Translations under genes and position numbers: made by a program | Assembly: GCA_937873715.1 (NCBI GenBank) | Contig: CALMYJ010000003.1 | Location: 372,001 to 436,000, forward strand | Length of the DNA: 64,000 bases | Reading direction: 5' to 3' | Origin: an uncultured Chitinophagaceae bacterium | GTDB lineage: Bacteria > Bacteroidota > Bacteroidia > Chitinophagales > Chitinophagaceae | The notes under the pieces: generated by a model | The model's database searches: none | Told to the model about the DNA's origin: nothing | Seen by the model: only the letters and a program-made list of their open reading frames with translations | In this document: positions 29,048 through 37,955 of the stretch, in pieces | Layout of the letters: each line of letters begins with the position of its first letter | How positions within the stretch are numbered: the first letter of the stretch is position 1

Positions 29048-30274
29048 TTAAGTGTGTTGTGCTTTTTCGTTTTTGAAGAGAAATGCAAACAAAAGGAATA
29101 CGGCAAAAGCAATGCCGGCAGGTATTATCCAAATCATGCTGTAATCAAAACCCCCGTCAGCCGCTTTATAAGCATCTGTAATTTTGCCTGCTACAGCAAA
29201 ACCTATTAGCATACCCAGCCCGTAAGTGGCGAGTGTGATTAAACCCTGTGCAGCACTTTTATGTTGTTCCCCGGCTTTTGAGTCGGTATAAATTTGTCCC
29301 GACACAAAGAAAAAGTCGTAACAAATCCCATGCAGGGCGATACCAATTAACAGCATCCATGCCCAATCGCCTGCATTACCGTAAGCAAAAAGCACATAGC
29401 GCAGGGCCCAGGCCAGCATGCCTACCAGTATGGTTGCTTTAAAACCAAAGCGTTTGAAAAATACAGGCAGCAGCAATAGGAAAAATACTTCCGAAGCCTG
29501 GCCTATCGTCATCTTACCCGTTGGGTTCGATACGCCAATATTCGACAAAAATGCATTTGCATTTTGGTAATAAAATGCAAGCGGTATACAAATGAGTACG
29601 GAAGCAATAAAGAACACCAAAAAGTTTTTATCCCTCAGCAGTTTCAGTGCATCAAGGCCAAGGATATCGCTGATGGTTACTTTTGCGCCCCTGGCTTTAG
29701 GGGGTGTTTTGGGTAGTGTAAAACTAAACAGGCCCAGTAGCAACGAAGCGCTGCCCGAAAGCAGGAAAGTATTTTTGAGCAGCCCTTCCTTTGTAGCCTG
29801 CTCCGAATCCCAGTGAAAAAGATAACTAATCATCAGCCCGGCTGCAATCCAACCCACAGTACCAAATACACGAATAATAGAAAACTCTTTTTCAGGATTG
29901 CTCATCTGGTTAAAAGAAACCGAGTTAACCAGCGCCAGCGTAGGCATATACAGTATCATATACGCCAGCACATAAGGATAAAATTCAGAAACGTTACCTG
30001 CCTTGTACATCAGGTACATGAGTAATGCGCCTGCTATATGTAATACGCCCAGTATTTTTTCTGCATTAATAAACCGGTCGGCAACAAGGCCAATGATAAA
30101 CGGTGCAATAATAGCACCCCAGGACTGAGTGGAAAAAACCTGGCCCGATTCGGCACCTGAGGCAGAAAGGTTATTGTTCAAAAAAGTGCCCAGCGTTACA
30201 AACCATGCCCCCCAGGCAAAAAATTCAAGGAACATCATTACGGAAAGCTGAAAACGTACAGCAGGCTTCATCAT
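29048..30274 (-). CDS. MFS permease of the nucleoside:H+ symporter (NupG) type
   Basis: A 408-residue, 12-helix transporter. The N-terminus RFQLSVMMFLEFFAWGAWFVTLGTFL and the segments GLVADRFINAEKILGVLHIAGA and FSIIRVFGTVGWIAAGLMISYLF are characteristic of the NupG/XapB branch of the major facilitator superfamily. In Bacteroidota this branch commonly occurs in sugar-catabolic clusters, where the cargo is probably a monosaccharide or keto-sugar rather than a nucleoside (inference from context). It is the first gene of the left operon and would move the periplasmic product of the GMC/DUF1080 system across the inner membrane. It diverges from the second GMC gene across 286 bases. Confidence 0.9.
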   Translation of the reverse strand: MMKPAVRFQLSVMMFLEFFAWGAWFVTLGTFLNNNLSASGAESGQVFSTQSWGAIIAPFIIGLVADRFINAEKILGVLHIAGALLMYLMYKAGNVSEFYPYVLAYMILYMPTLALVNSVSFNQMSNPEKEFSIIRVFGTVGWIAAGLMISYLFHWDSEQATKEGLLKNTFLLSGSASLLLGLFSFTLPKTPPKARGAKVTISDILGLDALKLLRDKNFLVFFIASVLICIPLAFYYQNANAFLSNIGVSNPTGKMTIGQASEVFFLLLLPVFFKRFGFKATILVGMLAWALRYVLFAYGNAGDWAWMLLIGIALHGICYDFFFVSGQIYTDSKAGEQHKSAAQGLITLATYGLGMLIGFAVAGKITDAYKAADGGFDYSMIWIIPAGIAFAVFLLFAFLFKNEKAQHT

Positions 30275-30478
30275 AAATGGTATAAGCGGTTAGTGTGAAT
30301 AAATGTGAATACTGGCAGCCTGTGCAGCCGGCAGCAATCGTTAATTACTGAAGATAAATGTAAGCGATTTAAACAATCACTCTATGAGGCAATTGCTAAA
30401 TTTTATGAAAAAACATCATGAAAACGCAAAAAAGTATTAGTGTACATCTGCCCGATTTATTTCATTCGTGCAGTATTC

Positions 30479-30510
30479 CGCTACGATTATAAAATAATTT
30501 TTGTGTAGCG
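30479..30510. promoter_or_regulatory. Nested palindrome in the divergent promoter region
   Basis: CGCTAC (30479-30484) and GTAGCG (30505-30510) form an inverted repeat, with ATTAT-AAA-ATAAT (30486-30498) nested inside. A TAATTTTTG sequence (30495-30503), close to the -7 consensus, lies within it. It is a candidate operator/promoter for the right operon. The rest of 30275-30560 is AT-rich, with only a short direct repeat (GTGAATA) near 30295-30310 and no ORF. Confidence 0.35.
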
Positions 30511-30560
30511 TTAAAAGGTATAATTTTATTTACACACTACTTTAATACTTCGATTGCAGT

Positions 30561-32309
30561 ATGGGAGATTTTCAAATTAAAATCCAGCCAAAAAATTATG
30601 ATGTAATTATTGTTGGCTCGGGTGCCGGCGGCGGTATGGCTGCCTATATTTTAAGCAATGCCGGGCTTAAGGTTTGCCTGCTTGAAGCCGGCCCGATGTA
30701 CGATCCGCAAAAAAATATCACCCAGTTAAAATGGAGTTACGAAAGCCCAAGGAGAGGGGCTGCTACCACCTTTCGCCCCTTTGGCGATTTTGATGCCTGC
30801 TATTGCGGCTGGCAAATTGATGGTGAACCTTATACTACCGAAAAAAATACACAGTGGGACTGGTGGCGTGCCCGTATGCTGGGAGGCCGTACCAACCACT
30901 GGGGCCGTATTTCCCTTCGCTTTGGCCCAAAAGACTTTAAAAGAAAGAGCATCGATGGGCTGGGCGAAGACTGGCCTATTGGCTACGAGGATATCAAACC
31001 GTATTACGACCGTATAGATGAACTCATTGGCATCTTTGGCACCAACGAAGGTTTGGAAAATGACCCTGATGGTATTTTTTTGCCCCCACCCAAGCCACGC
31101 CTGCATGAGCTAATGATAAAAAATGGCGCCACTGCTGCAGGTGTGCCCGTTATCCCATCGAGGATGTCGATACTCACCAAAAAAATACCCAGCACCACCG
31201 AACGTGGCGTATGTTTTTACTGCAGGCAGTGCGGCCGCAACTGCAGTATGGCCAAGGCCGATTTTTCATCTACCAACGTACTCATATACCCTGCTTTAAA
31301 AACAGGTAATATAGATGTGGTGGCCAATGCCATGGCCCGTGAAGTACTTACCAATAAAGAGGGTAAAGCCACCGGTATATCTTACATTAATAAAGAGGAT
31401 ATGCTGGAATACCAGGTAAACGGCCGGGTGGTTATACTGGCGGCCAGCGCCTGCGAAAGTGCCCGGCTGCTGCTCAACTCAAAATCGCCGCAACACCTCA
31501 ACGGACTTGCCAACAACAGCAATGTGGTGGGTAAATACCTGCACGACTCTACCGGCGCAGCCCTGGGCGGCGTACTGCCCCAGTTATTTGGCAGAAAAAG
31601 GTATAACGAAGATGGTGTTGGTGGCATGCATGTATACTCTCCCTGGTGGGGCGATAATAAAAAACTGGATTTCCCAAGAGGCTATCACATTGAATACTGG
31701 GGTGGGATGGATATGCCTGCCTATGGCTTTGGCTGGGGTATCGAAAACCTTAACGGGAAATATGTAGTAAACGGCACTCAAAAAGAAGCTGGCGGCTACG
31801 GCAAATCGTTAAAAGAAGATTACCGGTTTTTTTATGGTGCCAGTGTGGGCATGGCCGGCCGGGGCGAAGCCCTGGCGTTGGAAACCAACTATTGTGCTAT
31901 CGACCCTAATGTGGTAGATAAATACGGTATCCCTGTTTTAAAGTTTAATGTGCAGTGGAGCGACCATGAAATTAAACAGGCCAAACACATGAAAGAAACT
32001 TTTAAGGAAATTATGCATCACATGGGCGCCGTTATTACCTGGGGTGGCAACGACGACGCCTCTAATAATTATGGACTCGAAACACCAGGCCGTATTATTC
32101 ATGAAGCCGGTACCGTACGTATGGGCAACGATGCCAAACGCTCCGCTCTTAATAAATACAACCAGGCACACGACTGTAAAAATTTATTTGTTGTAGATGG
32201 CGGCGCCTTTGTAAGCCAGGCCGATAAAAACATCACCTGGACGATACTGGCATTGAGCATGAGGGCAAGTGAATACATTATTGATGAGATGAAAAAACAA
32301 AATCTTTGA
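30561..32309 (+). CDS. GMC-family FAD-dependent sugar dehydrogenase, large subunit (right operon)
   Basis: A 582-residue paralogue of the GMC dehydrogenase at 26354. FAD motif VGSGAGGG is at 18-25, LEAGP at 41-45 and LGGRTNHWGRIS at 107-118. HEAGTVRMG and DKNITWTILAL near the end hold the catalytic His/Asn region. Four Cys lie at 218, 221, 224 and 228 (CFYCRQCGRNC), a tighter cluster than in the left paralogue, again at the [3Fe-4S] position of FAD-glucose dehydrogenases. No signal peptide is present; export with the small subunit encoded 102 bases downstream is expected. Electrons would pass to the cytochrome c lipoprotein of the same operon. C3 oxidation of glycosides is the favoured reaction; the exact sugar is unknown. 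Confidence 0.9.
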   Translation: MGDFQIKIQPKNYDVIIVGSGAGGGMAAYILSNAGLKVCLLEAGPMYDPQKNITQLKWSYESPRRGAATTFRPFGDFDACYCGWQIDGEPYTTEKNTQWDWWRARMLGGRTNHWGRISLRFGPKDFKRKSIDGLGEDWPIGYEDIKPYYDRIDELIGIFGTNEGLENDPDGIFLPPPKPRLHELMIKNGATAAGVPVIPSRMSILTKKIPSTTERGVCFYCRQCGRNCSMAKADFSSTNVLIYPALKTGNIDVVANAMAREVLTNKEGKATGISYINKEDMLEYQVNGRVVILAASACESARLLLNSKSPQHLNGLANNSNVVGKYLHDSTGAALGGVLPQLFGRKRYNEDGVGGMHVYSPWWGDNKKLDFPRGYHIEYWGGMDMPAYGFGWGIENLNGKYVVNGTQKEAGGYGKSLKEDYRFFYGASVGMAGRGEALALETNYCAIDPNVVDKYGIPVLKFNVQWSDHEIKQAKHMKETFKEIMHHMGAVITWGGNDDASNNYGLETPGRIIHEAGTVRMGNDAKRSALNKYNQAHDCKNLFVVDGGAFVSQADKNITWTILALSMRASEYIIDEMKKQNL

Positions 32310-32410
32310 GCACACTAATTGCACAAATCACAGGCACTATATAAAAAGCTTAGCTGATAACAACAATGTCTTCATTTACTTTTTTCAACTGATGCTGTAA
32401 AATAACACAT

Positions 32411-33076
32411 ATGGACAGGCGTAAATCATTAAAACTTTTAGCAGGCACTGTAGCCACAGGCGCTTTTATTGAATCCTGCCAAACAGGAAAAAATAAAGAG
32501 GCTGCATCAACAAACGGTGAACCCGTTTTTACCATCGACAGGGCTAAGGAAGAATTAGAAAGGGATACCAAACTGATGGCCGAAAAATTTTTTAATGCAC
32601 ACGAAATGGCTACCATTGCCATACTTGCTGATATCATTATCCCCAAAGATGAAGTGAGCGGCAGTGCTACCGAAGCCGGCGTACCCGATTTTATTGAGTT
32701 TATTGTAAAAGACATGCCACAGCACCAGGTACCCATGCGTGGCGGCCTGCGCTGGCTGGATATGCAATGCCTGAAGCGTTTTGAAAAAGCTTTTAAAGAC
32801 TGTGAAGAAAAGCAACGCCTTGAAATAATAGACGCCATTGCATGGCCCAACAAAGCCGTACCGGCGATGAAGCAGGGTGTACACTTCTTTAACCTGATGC
32901 GTAACCTTACTGCCAGCGGATTTTACAGTTCAGCAATAGGCATCAAAGATGTAGGCTATGTGGGCAACAGCCCCAACCAGTGGAATGGCGTACCCGAAGA
33001 TGTACTGCAACAATACAACCTGGCTTACACCGAAAAAGAATTGAAAGAATGTATAAGTTTTGATAAAACTGGCTAA
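32411..33076 (+). CDS. Gluconate 2-dehydrogenase subunit 3-like small subunit (right operon)
   Basis: A 221-residue paralogue of the small subunit at 25683. The N-terminus MDRRKSLKLLAGTVATGAFIESC has twin arginines and a Cys at 23 that may be lipidated, although IESC is a weak lipobox. The subunit 3 domain follows: HEMATIAILADIIIPKDEVSGSATEAGVPDF, then MPMRGGLRWLDMQC-type helices, and the end FYSSAIGIKDVGYVGNSPNQWNGVP. It would chaperone and export the folded GMC subunit encoded just upstream. The next gene follows after 12 bases, supporting a single transcript. Confidence 0.88.
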   Translation: MDRRKSLKLLAGTVATGAFIESCQTGKNKEAASTNGEPVFTIDRAKEELERDTKLMAEKFFNAHEMATIAILADIIIPKDEVSGSATEAGVPDFIEFIVKDMPQHQVPMRGGLRWLDMQCLKRFEKAFKDCEEKQRLEIIDAIAWPNKAVPAMKQGVHFFNLMRNLTASGFYSSAIGIKDVGYVGNSPNQWNGVPEDVLQQYNLAYTEKELKECISFDKTG

Positions 33077-33088
33077 AAAACGATTGTT

Positions 33089-34495
33089 ATGTCAAACCAC
33101 ACTACAAGAAGAAAGTTTATTCGACAGCTTTCCTTAGCTACTGCATTTTATATTGTACCCCGTCATGTACTTGGCCGGGGGTTTATTGCACCAAGCGATA
33201 AACTCAATATTGCCGGTATTGGTATTGGCGGTAAGGGCGAAAGCGATTTGGCCGAGTTTGCCAAAAGCCCTTTTGTAAACATTGTTGCCCTATGCGATGT
33301 TGACGACAGGCAGGCTAAAAAATCGAGGGAGCGTTTTCCCAAAGCAAGGTATTACAACGACTTCCGCATCATGCTGCAAAAAGAAAAGAATAATATAGAT
33401 GCAGTATCCGTATCCACACCCGACCATACGCACTTTGTTGCCGCTATGGCAGCCATGCAAATGGGCAAACATGTATATGTACAAAAACCGTTAACACACA
33501 GCATTTACGAAGCAAGGCAATTAACCGAAGCCGCACAACGATACAAAGTGGTAACGCAAATGGGCAACCAGGGCGGCAGCGGTGAGGGCGTACGCCTGAT
33601 GCAGGAGTGGTACAATGCTGGTCTTATCGGCGAAGCAAACAGTGCCCACATCTGGACGAACAGGCCCGTGTGGCCCCAGGGCTTTGGCCGCCCCAAAAAA
33701 CTGCTGCCAGTACCTGCAGGTTTAAACTGGGATTTATGGCTGGGCCCTGCCCCTTTAGAACCTTACAGGGATGGTTATGCGCCTTTTAACTGGCGGGGCT
33801 ACTGGAATTTTGGCACCGGTGCCCTTGGCGATATGGGCTGTCATTTGGTAGAACCTGTCTACAAAACTCTTGGCCTGGGTTATCCCTCCGAAGTGGAATG
33901 CAGCGTTGCCGCCGTGTATGAGCAAATGTGGAGCCCCTCCTGGTACGCCGAAAGCTGCCCCATAGCCTCAACCGTTACTGTAAAATTTCCCGGCGCCAAC
34001 GGTGGCAAAGATGTACTGCTCCACTGGATGGATGGTGGCATACGCCCCGAAAGGCCGGAAGAATTATTACCCGGTGAACCTATGGGCGACGATGATGAAA
34101 GCGGCGGCGGCATTATCGAGGGTACTAAAGGAAAAATCATTTTTGGCACTTACGGCAGTAACCCACGCCTGCTGCCCACCTCAAGAATGATTGAAACAGC
34201 AAACATACCCAAAACCATTGACCGTGTACCCGAAGGACACTACCTGCAATGGGTAAATGCCTGCATAGCCGGTTATGGCAAAAATACTTTAAGCGCCGAA
34301 TTTGATTATGCCGGGCCGCTTACCGAAAGTATATTAATGGGCAATATTGCCCTCCGGAGCTGGATACTGAAAGACGACACCGGAAAAAAATATATTGGCC
34401 GGAAAAAACTGTTGTGGGATGCAACGGCAATGAAGGTTACTAATTTTGATGAAGCTAACCAGTTTGTACAAAGAGCGTACAGGCAAGGCTGGTAA
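33089..34495 (+). CDS. Tat-exported Gfo/Idh/MocA oxidoreductase
   Basis: A 468-residue NAD(P)-dependent sugar oxidoreductase-like protein. A twin-arginine signal (TTRRKFIRQLSLATAFYIVPRHVLG) precedes the Rossmann domain (LNIAGIGIGGKGESDLA). The family's EKP motif is changed to QKP (HVYVQKPLTHS), as in a subgroup of exported members. The C-terminal alpha/beta domain includes GTGALGDMGCHLVEPVYKTLGLG. Exported Gfo/Idh proteins such as glucose-fructose oxidoreductase carry a tightly bound NADP, so a periplasmic redox or hydride-shuttle reaction is plausible. In the described 3-keto-glucoside pathway a Gfo/Idh/MocA protein interconverts glycosides and 3-keto-glycosides; that is the inferred role here. 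Confidence 0.87.
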   Translation: MSNHTTRRKFIRQLSLATAFYIVPRHVLGRGFIAPSDKLNIAGIGIGGKGESDLAEFAKSPFVNIVALCDVDDRQAKKSRERFPKARYYNDFRIMLQKEKNNIDAVSVSTPDHTHFVAAMAAMQMGKHVYVQKPLTHSIYEARQLTEAAQRYKVVTQMGNQGGSGEGVRLMQEWYNAGLIGEANSAHIWTNRPVWPQGFGRPKKLLPVPAGLNWDLWLGPAPLEPYRDGYAPFNWRGYWNFGTGALGDMGCHLVEPVYKTLGLGYPSEVECSVAAVYEQMWSPSWYAESCPIASTVTVKFPGANGGKDVLLHWMDGGIRPERPEELLPGEPMGDDDESGGGIIEGTKGKIIFGTYGSNPRLLPTSRMIETANIPKTIDRVPEGHYLQWVNACIAGYGKNTLSAEFDYAGPLTESILMGNIALRSWILKDDTGKKYIGRKKLLWDATAMKVTNFDEANQFVQRAYRQGW

Positions 34496-34532
34496 AAGCA
34501 TATTTTTAAACAACAAACGCACTACATATTTT

Positions 34533-35690
34533 ATGAACAGGAAACTAAGAATGGCGATGATTGGCGGAGGAAAAGATGCTTTTATAGGCGCTGTACACCG
34601 CCTGGCGCTTAGTATGGACGGGCAAATGGAAATGGTTGCCGGCGCATTGAGCGCAAGGCCGGATGTAGCCATTGCATCGGGCAAAATGCTTTACCTGGAT
34701 GAAGACAGGATTTATACCAACTATACCGATATGCTGGAAAAAGAAGCCGCCATGCCTGCCGATAAGCGTATTGACTTTGTAAGTATTGTAACACCCAACG
34801 TGGTACATTTTTCACCGGCTATGCTTGCGCTGGAAAAAGGATTTAATGTGGTGCTCGAAAAACCCATCACTTTTACTTTAGATGAAGCCAAACAAATAAA
34901 AGCCAAATTAAACGAAACAGGCTTAACGCTCATGCTCTGCCATACCTATACCGGGTACCCAATGGTAAAACAGGCAAAGCAAATTATTAAAACTGGCATA
35001 TTGGGCAACGTTAGAAAAGTGTATGTGGAGTATCCGCAGGGCTGGCTCAGCACTTTTTTGGAAGGCACCGGGCAAACACAGGCCAGTTGGCGTACCGACC
35101 CCAAACGCAGCGGCAAAGCAGGCTGTATGGGAGATATAGGCACACATGCTTTTAACCTGGCGGAGTATGTTACCGGGTTGCAGGTTACGCATCTCTGCTC
35201 CAGTCTTAATACGGTAGTGGAAGGACGACTGCTGGATGATGATGGTGCAGCATTGTTACAATTCAGCAACGGTGCCACCGGCGTGCTGATGGCTACACAA
35301 ATAGCGGCAGGAGAAGAAAATAATGTAAAAATCAGGGTGTATGGCGAAAAAGGCGGCATTGAATGGAAACAGGAAGATGCCAACAGCCTGCTGATAAAAT
35401 GGCTGGATAAGCCCACCGAAATTTACCGAACCGGCGGTGGATACAACAGCAGCTTTGCAGCCCACAATACCCGTACCCCTGCAGGCCATCCCGAAGGCTA
35501 TCTTGAAGCATTTGCCAACCTGTACCGCAATTTTGCGCTAACAGTAAGAGCTAAGTTAAATGGCGAAACACCAAAAGAAGAATGGCTGGATTTTCCGGGG
35601 GTGGAAGAAGGCATCAGGGGAATGGCATTTGTAGAAAATGTTGTAGCCGCCTCGCAGTCGAATGAAAAATGGAAAGCATTTGAAATATAA
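34533..35690 (+). CDS. Cytoplasmic Gfo/Idh/MocA oxidoreductase
   Basis: A 385-residue NAD(P)-dependent dehydrogenase. The ATG at 34533 (MNRKLRMAMIGGGKDAFIG) starts right at the Rossmann fold; the longer ORF from 34446 overlaps the previous gene by 50 bases and is not favoured. The EKP motif is intact (NVVLEKPITF) and the second domain has GDIGTHAFNLAEYVTGL, the family's active-site His region. No signal peptide, so unlike the gene upstream it should act in the cytoplasm with free NAD(P). It could re-reduce an imported 3-keto sugar to the parent sugar. It follows 37 bases after the previous stop in the right operon. Confidence 0.88.
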   Translation: MNRKLRMAMIGGGKDAFIGAVHRLALSMDGQMEMVAGALSARPDVAIASGKMLYLDEDRIYTNYTDMLEKEAAMPADKRIDFVSIVTPNVVHFSPAMLALEKGFNVVLEKPITFTLDEAKQIKAKLNETGLTLMLCHTYTGYPMVKQAKQIIKTGILGNVRKVYVEYPQGWLSTFLEGTGQTQASWRTDPKRSGKAGCMGDIGTHAFNLAEYVTGLQVTHLCSSLNTVVEGRLLDDDGAALLQFSNGATGVLMATQIAAGEENNVKIRVYGEKGGIEWKQEDANSLLIKWLDKPTEIYRTGGGYNSSFAAHNTRTPAGHPEGYLEAFANLYRNFALTVRAKLNGETPKEEWLDFPGVEEGIRGMAFVENVVAASQSNEKWKAFEI

Positions 35691-35729
35691 ATCAATTCAA
35701 ATTTTGTAAAAACCACCAGAAAAAACTTT

Positions 35730-36785
35730 ATGACCACAATAAAAGGGCCCGGCATTTTCCTGGCACAATTTATGGGCGACAAGGCCCCTTTTAACCAGTT
35801 GGAAAGTATTTGCAAATGGGCTGCCAGCCTGGGCTTTACTGCCGTGCAAATACCCACCTGGGAAAGCAGGCTGATTGATTTAAAAAAAGCCGCCGAAAGT
35901 AAAACCTATGCAGATGAACTGAAAGGAATCATACAATCGTACGGCCTGCAAATATCGGAATTGGCCACGCACCTGCAGGGGCAACTGGTAGCCGTACACC
36001 CGGCTTACGATACTTTATTTGATGCCTTTGCCCCCGATACCGTAAAGGGCAACAACAAAGCCCGAACCGAATGGGCCATACAGCAGTTGCAATATGCCGC
36101 AAAAGCTTCTCAAAATTTAGGACTAACGGCTATGCCTACCTTTAGCGGGGCATTGCTGTGGCACACTTTTCACCCCTGGCCGCAGCGGCCAGAAGGGCTG
36201 GTGGAAGAAGGCTTTAAAGAATTAGCCAAAAGATGGACCCCCATTTTAAATTACTTAGATGAATGTGGCGTGGATGCCTGCTACGAAATACACCCCGGCG
36301 AAGACCTCTTTGATGGCATTACTTACGAAATGTTTTTGGAAAAAGTGAACCAGCATCCGCGTGCCTGCCTGCTGTACGATCCTTCACACTTTGTGTTGCA
36401 ACAATTAGATTATATCCAATACATCGATTTTTATCACCAGCGCATCAGGGCTTTTCATGTTAAAGATTCTGAGTTTAATGCTACCGGAAAACAGGGTACA
36501 TTTGGTGGCTATCAAAGCTGGGCCAACCGGGCTGGACGCTACCGCTCCCCCGGCGATGGGCAGGTGGATTTTAAAACCATATTCAGCAAACTGGCGCAGT
36601 ACGATTATAAAGGCTGGGCAGTAATGGAATGGGAGTGCTGTATCAAACACCCCGAAGATGGTGCCAGAGAAGGTGCAGCATTTATCAAAGAGCACATCAT
36701 CCGGGTAACCGAAAAATCTTTTGATGATTTTGCCGGGGTGGCAGCGGATGAAAAACTTAACCGCAGTATTTTAGGATTAGACTGA
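35730..36785 (+). CDS. Cytoplasmic TIM-barrel sugar isomerase/epimerase-like protein
   Basis: A 351-residue PF01261 TIM barrel without signal peptide (MTTIKGPGIFLAQFMGDKAPF). Expected metal-site segments are visible: CYEIHPGEDLFD, LLYDPSHFVLQQ, RAFHVKDSEF and GWAVMEWECC. The sequence is close to the isomerase/epimerase group found beside Gfo/Idh/MocA genes across Bacteroidota, where the pair converts a keto or inosose-like sugar. It follows the cytoplasmic Gfo/Idh gene by 39 bases. Together they look like the cytoplasmic finishing steps of the locus (inference). Confidence 0.88.
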   Translation: MTTIKGPGIFLAQFMGDKAPFNQLESICKWAASLGFTAVQIPTWESRLIDLKKAAESKTYADELKGIIQSYGLQISELATHLQGQLVAVHPAYDTLFDAFAPDTVKGNNKARTEWAIQQLQYAAKASQNLGLTAMPTFSGALLWHTFHPWPQRPEGLVEEGFKELAKRWTPILNYLDECGVDACYEIHPGEDLFDGITYEMFLEKVNQHPRACLLYDPSHFVLQQLDYIQYIDFYHQRIRAFHVKDSEFNATGKQGTFGGYQSWANRAGRYRSPGDGQVDFKTIFSKLAQYDYKGWAVMEWECCIKHPEDGAREGAAFIKEHIIRVTEKSFDDFAGVAADEKLNRSILGLD

Positions 36786-36813
36786 TTTTTTATAACCAAC
36801 ACAATTTACCAAA

Positions 36814-37200
36814 ATGAAGAAGTTTTTTATTAGCGCCGCTGTTGCCGCAGTTTTATTTTCCTGTGGTGCAAGCAGCGACAGCAAAGAAGCCACAGCGGCA
36901 GATCCGGCAGAGGCAAAAGCAGCGCCTGCAACCAACCCTTTAGAAGATAAGGCACTTGCATTAATTGGCCAGTCGGATTGCATTACCTGCCATAAAATAA
37001 ACGAAAGCGTCACCGGCCCTGCTTATATAGATGTAGCCAACAAATACGATAACACCCCGGCTAATGTGGAGATGCTTGTTGAAAAAGTTTTAAAAGGCGG
37101 TAAAGGCAACTGGGGCGAAGTACCTATGCTGGCACACCCGGCCTTATCGAAGGAAGATGCTACAATTATGGTAGAATATATTTTGTCATTGAAAAAATAA
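36814..37200 (+). CDS. Lipoprotein cytochrome c (class I)
   Basis: A 128-residue monohaem cytochrome. A lipoprotein signal ends in LFSC (Cys17), followed by an Ala/Glu-rich linker and the haem domain. CITCH (C56, C59, H60) binds haem covalently and VPMLAHP gives the axial Met105. Its place directly after the dehydrogenase and isomerase genes suggests it is the electron acceptor of the GMC complexes, replacing the fused multihaem subunit found in proteobacterial sugar dehydrogenases (inference). It would hand electrons to the respiratory chain. The next gene starts 7 bases after its stop. Confidence 0.92.
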   Translation: MKKFFISAAVAAVLFSCGASSDSKEATAADPAEAKAAPATNPLEDKALALIGQSDCITCHKINESVTGPAYIDVANKYDNTPANVEMLVEKVLKGGKGNWGEVPMLAHPALSKEDATIMVEYILSLKK

Positions 37201-37207
37201 CACACAC

Positions 37208-37936
37208 ATGAAATGGTTAGCAATTGCGGCTGCAGCAGCAGTATTCATTTCCTGCAATGCAGGCAGTACAGCGGAAAATGCGGAAACATCAACGCCGGTT
37301 GCCGATACCGGATGGATCAGTTTATTTGACGGAAAAACCACATCGGGATGGCACAGCTACGGCAAAAGCACTATTGGCAGCGCCTGGAAAGTGGCGGATG
37401 GCGTACTCTACTTAGATACCACACAAAAAGACGGCTGGCAAATTAAAGACGGTGGTGATATTGTTACCAATGATGAATATGAAAACTTTCATTTTAAAAC
37501 CGACTGGAAGATTGCCAAAGACGGCAACAGCGGTATCATTTTTTTAGTACATGAAGACACTACCAAATATAAGTACGTGTGGTTTACCGGGCCGGAAATG
37601 CAGGTGCTTGACAATAATGGCCACCCGGATGCAAAAATCATTAAGCATCGTGCCGGTGATTTGTACGATTTAATTTCCAGCACCAGGGAAGTGGTAAAGC
37701 CCGCCGGAGAGTGGAACACTGCAGAAATTATTATCAATAATGGTAAACTGGATTTAATCCTTAATGGTGATACTTCAGTATCAACCACACTCTGGGATGA
37801 TGCCTGGAATACCTTAGTGGCTGGCAGCAAGTTTAAAGACATGCCCGATTTTGCCAAATTCAAAAAGGGTAAACTTGCCCTGCAGGATCATGGCAATGAA
37901 GTACAGTTTAGAAATATTATGATTAAAAAACTATAG
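37208..37936 (+). CDS. DUF1080 lipoprotein, 3-keto-disaccharide hydrolase/lyase-like
   Basis: A 242-residue lipoprotein (signal ending FISC, Cys16) consisting of one DUF1080 domain (PF06439), a concanavalin-like beta sandwich. Motifs: WISLFDGKTTSGWHSYG, IVTNDEYENFHFKTDWKI, GNSGIIFLVHED, and GPEMQVLDNNGHPDAK, the conserved region around the metal and active site. A DUF1080-type protein in Bacteroides thetaiotaomicron is known to cleave 3-keto-glucosides by beta-elimination, and the family is annotated as 3-keto-disaccharide hydrolase. Here it would break the glycosidic bond after C3 oxidation by the co-encoded dehydrogenases. It is last in the right operon, just before a strong terminator. Confidence 0.9.
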   Translation: MKWLAIAAAAAVFISCNAGSTAENAETSTPVADTGWISLFDGKTTSGWHSYGKSTIGSAWKVADGVLYLDTTQKDGWQIKDGGDIVTNDEYENFHFKTDWKIAKDGNSGIIFLVHEDTTKYKYVWFTGPEMQVLDNNGHPDAKIIKHRAGDLYDLISSTREVVKPAGEWNTAEIIINNGKLDLILNGDTSVSTTLWDDAWNTLVAGSKFKDMPDFAKFKKGKLALQDHGNEVQFRNIMIKKL

Positions 37937-37955
37937 CCAACACGCTGGCTTTTTT

